From NCBI GenBank assembly GCA_903844785.1, contig CAIMVB010000121.1:1-8736 (forward strand): DNA of 8,736 bases, in the 5' to 3' direction. This document shows, in pieces, positions 5,816 to 8,736 of the stretch. The notes beneath the pieces are model-generated. The model ran no database searches. It was given only the letters and a program-made list of their open reading frames with translations, and was not told the DNA's origin. Every line of letters starts with the position of its first letter. Position 1 is the first letter of the stretch. This DNA comes from an uncultured Rhodospirillales bacterium. GTDB taxonomy: Bacteria; Pseudomonadota; Alphaproteobacteria; Acetobacterales; Acetobacteraceae. The translations under genes and the position numbers were made by a program.

Positions 5816-6509
5816 AATCAGGGGATTGCAGGCGGGTTATGGGGAAACGCAGATCCTGCGCGGCATTGATCTGACTGTGCCGGAAGGCGCGCTGGTTGCG
5901 GTGCTGGGTGCGAATGGCGCTGGCAAGACGACGCTGAACATGACCATCAGCGGCGTGGTGCGCCCGCGCGGTGGGGAAATCCGCTTCGCTGGGCAAAGCC
6001 TCGCCGCGCTATCCCCGCCGGAGATTGTTTCGCTTGGCCTGATCCATGTGCCGGAAGGACGCAAGATTTTTCCGAACCTGAATGTGCGTGAAGTGCTGGA
6101 ACTTGGTTCCTATCGTCGCGCGCGCGCCTATCGTGCGCGCAATCTTGAACGCGTCTTTGGCATTTTTCCTCGCCTGGCTGAGCGAACCCGCCAGGCCGCC
6201 GGGACGCTTTCGGGCGGAGAACAGCAAATGCTCGCCATTGGGCGCGGGCTGATGGCGGAACCGAGGCTGCTGATTCTGGATGAACCATCGCTCGGGCTTT
6301 CGCCTTTACTGGTGGAAGAAATGTTCACGCTGATAAGGCGCCTGCATGGGGATGGGCTGACCATCATGCTCGTGGAACAAAATGTTGCGCAAAGCCTGGA
6401 AGTGGCGGATCAGGCGCATGTCTTGGAAAATGGCGTCATCACCTTAAGCGGCGCGGCGCGCGATATCGCGGCTGACCCCGAATTGCGCCGTAGCTATCTT
6501 GGATTGTGA
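5808..6509 (+). CDS. livF: ABC transporter ATP-binding protein, LivF-type
   Basis: Second cytoplasmic ATPase of the importer. The 233-residue product has Walker A GANGAGKTT (34-42), a canonical signature LSGGE (134-138) and Walker B LLILDEPS (154-161) with catalytic Glu159. The Q-loop position is Glu83 in VPEGRKIF and the H-loop position is Gln191 in LVEQN; both changes are typical of LivF. Combined with the altered signature in LivG, this predicts one normal and one degenerate ATP site per heterodimer. The ATG lies inside the last codons of livG (8-base overlap), and no other plausible start is nearby. The stop is 1 base before hyuB. The length is typical for LivF. Confidence 0.94.
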   Translation: MLEIRGLQAGYGETQILRGIDLTVPEGALVAVLGANGAGKTTLNMTISGVVRPRGGEIRFAGQSLAALSPPEIVSLGLIHVPEGRKIFPNLNVREVLELGSYRRARAYRARNLERVFGIFPRLAERTRQAAGTLSGGEQQMLAIGRGLMAEPRLLILDEPSLGLSPLLVEEMFTLIRRLHGDGLTIMLVEQNVAQSLEVADQAHVLENGVITLSGAARDIAADPELRRSYLGL

Positions 6510-6510
6510 G

Positions 6511-8202
6511 ATGAACGAAGTATCCTCTGCGCGTCTTGATGCCGTGACCTTGGCGGTGCTGAAGGGCCGGCTTGAACAAATCGCCGATGAGATGGACGCG
6601 ACGCTTTATCGCAGTGCCTTCAACCCCATCATCGCCGAAGCGCGCGATGCCTGCCATGGTGTTTATGATGCGATTACCGGCGATACTTTGGTGCAGGGCA
6701 CCAAGGGCTTGCCGATATTTGTCGGTGCCATGTCCTTCGCCGTGCGTTCCGTCATTCGCAAGGTGGCCGCGGAAGGCGGGCTTCAGGAAGGCGATACCTT
6801 CCTGTTCAATGATCCCTATGATGGCGGCACGCATTTGAATGATTTCCGCCTGGTGCGCCCAATTTTCCGAGCGGGCAAGCTATTCTGTTGGGTGGCGAGT
6901 GTTGGCCATTGGCTGGATATCGGCGGCAATGTGCCCGGCAATTACAATCCGCGTGCGACAGAAAGCCATCAGGAAGGTGTACGCTTCCCGCCCGTGAAAC
7001 TCATCCGCGCTGGGCAGATGCAGCAGGATATTCTGGATATTCTGGCGGCCAATTCGCGCGTGCCGCAATCCAATTGGGGCGATTTGAACGGGCAGTTGAA
7101 TGCACTCGATCTTGGTGAAAAGCGGCTGATTGAACTGCTGGATGATTATGGCGATGCGCGCATTGCCGCGGCCTTCGCGCAATTGGCGGACCGGGCAGAG
7201 GCACTGATGCGCGCGGAAATCGCGGCCCTTCCAGATGGACGCTACAGTTTCGATGATTTCCTGGATAATGATGGCGTGAAGGATGAAGCGCTGCGGATAG
7301 CGCTTGACCTCACCATCGAAGGTGATCGGCTGACCTTGGATATGTCGCGATCCTCACCGCCCTGTGCAGGCCCGCTCAATATCTCCATCGCGACGACCGT
7401 GGCGGCCTGTTATGTGGCGCTGAAACACGCTTTTCCTGATGTGCCGGCCAATGCCGGCGTGCTGCGCCCGGTGGAAGTCATCGCGCCGGCAACCACCTTG
7501 CTGGGTGCGGAAGCACCGCGCCCCGTGGCGGGTTATACGGAAACCATCCTGCGCCTGATTGGCGTGATTTTCGGTGCGCTCGGCCAGGCGCGCCCCGCCA
7601 CGGCAACAGCGGCACCCTTTGGCACCATCAATGCGCTGGCGCTTTCCGGACAGCGAGAGAACGGCACGCGCTGGGTGATGTTTTCCTTCTTCGGCGGCGG
7701 GCTTGGCGGCAACCCTGCCTCTGATGGGTTGCATCACGCGAATAACCCAATCTCAACGGCGACAATCCCGCCGGTGGAGATTCTGGAAGCGGCCTATCCT
7801 GTCATGTTCACGCAATGGGCTTTGCGTCCGGATAGCGGCGGCGCAGGCGAACATCGCGGCGGTGTTGGTGCGGTGTATGAGATTGAAGCGCTTGCCCCGG
7901 GGCGCACGGAAGTCGCTTTGCTGGGTGAACGCGGGCGCTTCGCGCCCTTTGGCGTGGCGGGTGGCGCGTCGGGCGCGCTTAATCGCTTTACCTGGGGCAG
8001 CGCAGGTGAAACCCCGCCCATGACCAGCAAGATTGTCGGCGTTTCCATCGCGCAAGGTGAACGTGTGCGGCTTGAAACACCTGGCGGTGGAGGTTGGGGC
8101 GATCCCGCCGCGCGGCCCTTGCATGCCATCGCACGTGATATCCGCTTGGGCTATGTCAGCGCTGAAGCCGCCGCGCGTGATTACGAAGGGCGCGGCCAAT
8201 GA
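6511..8202 (+). CDS. hyuB: Hydantoinase B/oxoprolinase family protein (HyuB-like subunit)
   Basis: Beta-type subunit of ATP-dependent enzymes that include N-methylhydantoinase, 5-oxoprolinase, caprolactamase and acetone/acetophenone carboxylases. The 563-residue product covers the whole domain: VTLAVLKGRLEQIADEMDAT (12-31), FNDPYDGGTHLND (99-111), GHWLDIGGNVPGN (132-144) with candidate metal or catalytic His133 and Asp136, AAYPVMFTQWALRPDSGGAG (427-446) followed by EHRGGVGA, and the C-terminal TPGGGGWGDP (523-532). The start is taken as ATG 6511, 1 base after the livF stop; a TTG at 6499 inside livF lacks support. No strong ribosome binding site is present, which suggests coupled translation. 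It ends in an ATGA overlap with hyuA. The substrate is unknown; the upstream importer probably supplies it. Confidence 0.92.
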   Translation: MNEVSSARLDAVTLAVLKGRLEQIADEMDATLYRSAFNPIIAEARDACHGVYDAITGDTLVQGTKGLPIFVGAMSFAVRSVIRKVAAEGGLQEGDTFLFNDPYDGGTHLNDFRLVRPIFRAGKLFCWVASVGHWLDIGGNVPGNYNPRATESHQEGVRFPPVKLIRAGQMQQDILDILAANSRVPQSNWGDLNGQLNALDLGEKRLIELLDDYGDARIAAAFAQLADRAEALMRAEIAALPDGRYSFDDFLDNDGVKDEALRIALDLTIEGDRLTLDMSRSSPPCAGPLNISIATTVAACYVALKHAFPDVPANAGVLRPVEVIAPATTLLGAEAPRPVAGYTETILRLIGVIFGALGQARPATATAAPFGTINALALSGQRENGTRWVMFSFFGGGLGGNPASDGLHHANNPISTATIPPVEILEAAYPVMFTQWALRPDSGGAGEHRGGVGAVYEIEALAPGRTEVALLGERGRFAPFGVAGGASGALNRFTWGSAGETPPMTSKIVGVSIAQGERVRLETPGGGGWGDPAARPLHAIARDIRLGYVSAEAAARDYEGRGQ

Positions 8203-8736
8203 GCGGCGCGATTGTTGGCGTTGATGTTGGTGGCACCTTCACCGATTTGTTCCTGTTTGATCCCTCAACGGGCCGCTTTCAAACCGCGAAAGTACCAAGC
8301 CAGCGCGGTGATGAGGCAAGCGGTTTCCTTGCTGGCCTGCGCGCCTTGGGCGGCGCGGCCAGCATGGCGGCGGTGGTGCATGGCACCACGGTTGGCACCA
8401 ATGCGCTTCTGGAACGCAAGGGCGCCAAGCTTGGCGTGATCACCACCACCGGCTTTCGCGATGTGCTGGAAATGCGCCGCCGAGATCGTCGCCACACCTG
8501 GGGCTTATGGGGCGATTTCCAACCAATAGCTGGCCGGGATTTGCGGCTGGAAGTGCCGGAACGTTGCCTCGCCGATGGAACCATCCACAAGCCGGTTGAT
8601 ATCGCGGCGGTGGAAAAAGCAGCGCGGGAATTGTTGGCGGCGGGGGCGGAAGCCTGCGCCATTATCTTCATCAATGCCTATGCCAATCCCGCCAATGAAC
8701 AGGCGGCGGCAGAGGCAGTGCGGCGCATCTGGCCCA
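8199..8736 (+). CDS. hyuA: Hydantoinase A/oxoprolinase family protein, N-terminal part (runs off the right edge)
   Basis: Alpha-type subunit that uses ATP to activate the substrate of the HyuA-HyuB enzyme. 179 codons are visible and the frame stays open at the window end; full-length members usually have around 650-700 residues. The start shows the actin/ASKHA-type nucleotide-binding motif VGVDVGGTFTDLFLFDP (6-22). HGTTVGTNALLERKGAKLGV (61-80), then TTTGFRDVLEMRRRDRR and INAYANPANE (158-167), are hallmarks of the hydantoinase/oxoprolinase N-terminal region. ATG 8199 overlaps the hyuB stop, with GAAGGG (8185-8190) 8 bases upstream. The order hyuB before hyuA is the reverse of the commonly seen order. 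HyuA and HyuB are separate proteins here, unlike the fused eukaryotic 5-oxoprolinase. Confidence 0.93.
   Translation, partial: MSGAIVGVDVGGTFTDLFLFDPSTGRFQTAKVPSQRGDEASGFLAGLRALGGAASMAAVVHGTTVGTNALLERKGAKLGVITTTGFRDVLEMRRRDRRHTWGLWGDFQPIAGRDLRLEVPERCLADGTIHKPVDIAAVEKAARELLAAGAEACAIIFINAYANPANEQAAAEAVRRIWP

Noticed and set aside
6499..6510. TTG start adding four residues to HyuB
   Set aside because: It lies inside the livF C-terminus with no ribosome binding site. ATG 6511 directly after the livF stop matches the usual family N-terminus.
1..8736. Mobile elements, CRISPR arrays, tRNA genes or phage genes
   Set aside because: I saw no transposase-like proteins, terminal inverted repeats, spaced direct repeats or cloverleaf-like sequences. 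The gene content is ordinary chromosomal housekeeping and transport.

Overview
The window looks like chromosomal DNA from a GC-rich alphaproteobacterium. Gene content and gene order fit Rhodospirillales/Acetobacteraceae (Roseomonas-like), but I infer this from protein style and synteny and cannot test it by search. Coding density is very high. There is no tRNA, rRNA, IS element, integrase or CRISPR array. The only non-coding stretches are 31-203, 1331-1439 and 1935-2012, all under 300 bases.

Left part (1-1330): a housekeeping block. The first ten codons of rpsU (ribosomal protein bS21) run leftwards off the window from a GTG at position 30. Facing the other way is a two-gene unit of peptide deformylase (def) and a COQ9-family ubiquinone-biosynthesis protein, joined by an ATGA stop/start overlap. 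COQ9-like bacterial proteins were once catalogued as 'rpsU-divergently transcribed' proteins, so the edge fragment and the COQ9 call support each other. The 173-base divergent region holds an AT-rich symmetric -10-like element and three short inverted repeats.

Middle (1331-2012): a small secreted protein of unknown function (1440-1934) with a clear signal peptide, four cysteines and its own good ribosome binding site, then a 78-base gap with a dyad symmetric repeat just ahead of the next operon.

Right part (2013-8736): one tightly packed operon of seven genes with gaps of at most 1 base or short overlaps. It encodes a complete branched-chain-amino-acid-type (HAAT family) ABC importer: periplasmic binding protein, LivH and LivM permeases, LivG and LivF ATPases. 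These are followed by hyuB and the start of hyuA, the two subunits of a hydantoinase/oxoprolinase/carboxylase-type ATP-dependent enzyme. hyuA runs off the right edge. The likely logic is uptake of a small cyclic amide or related compound and its ATP-dependent opening or carboxylation in the cytoplasm. The real substrate cannot be read from sequence.

I do not see a clearly new biological system. The observations most worth checking are the transporter plus HyuB/HyuA operon of unknown substrate, the asymmetric ATPase sites predicted for LivG/LivF, the symmetric promoter between rpsU and def, and the uncharacterised four-cysteine secreted protein.
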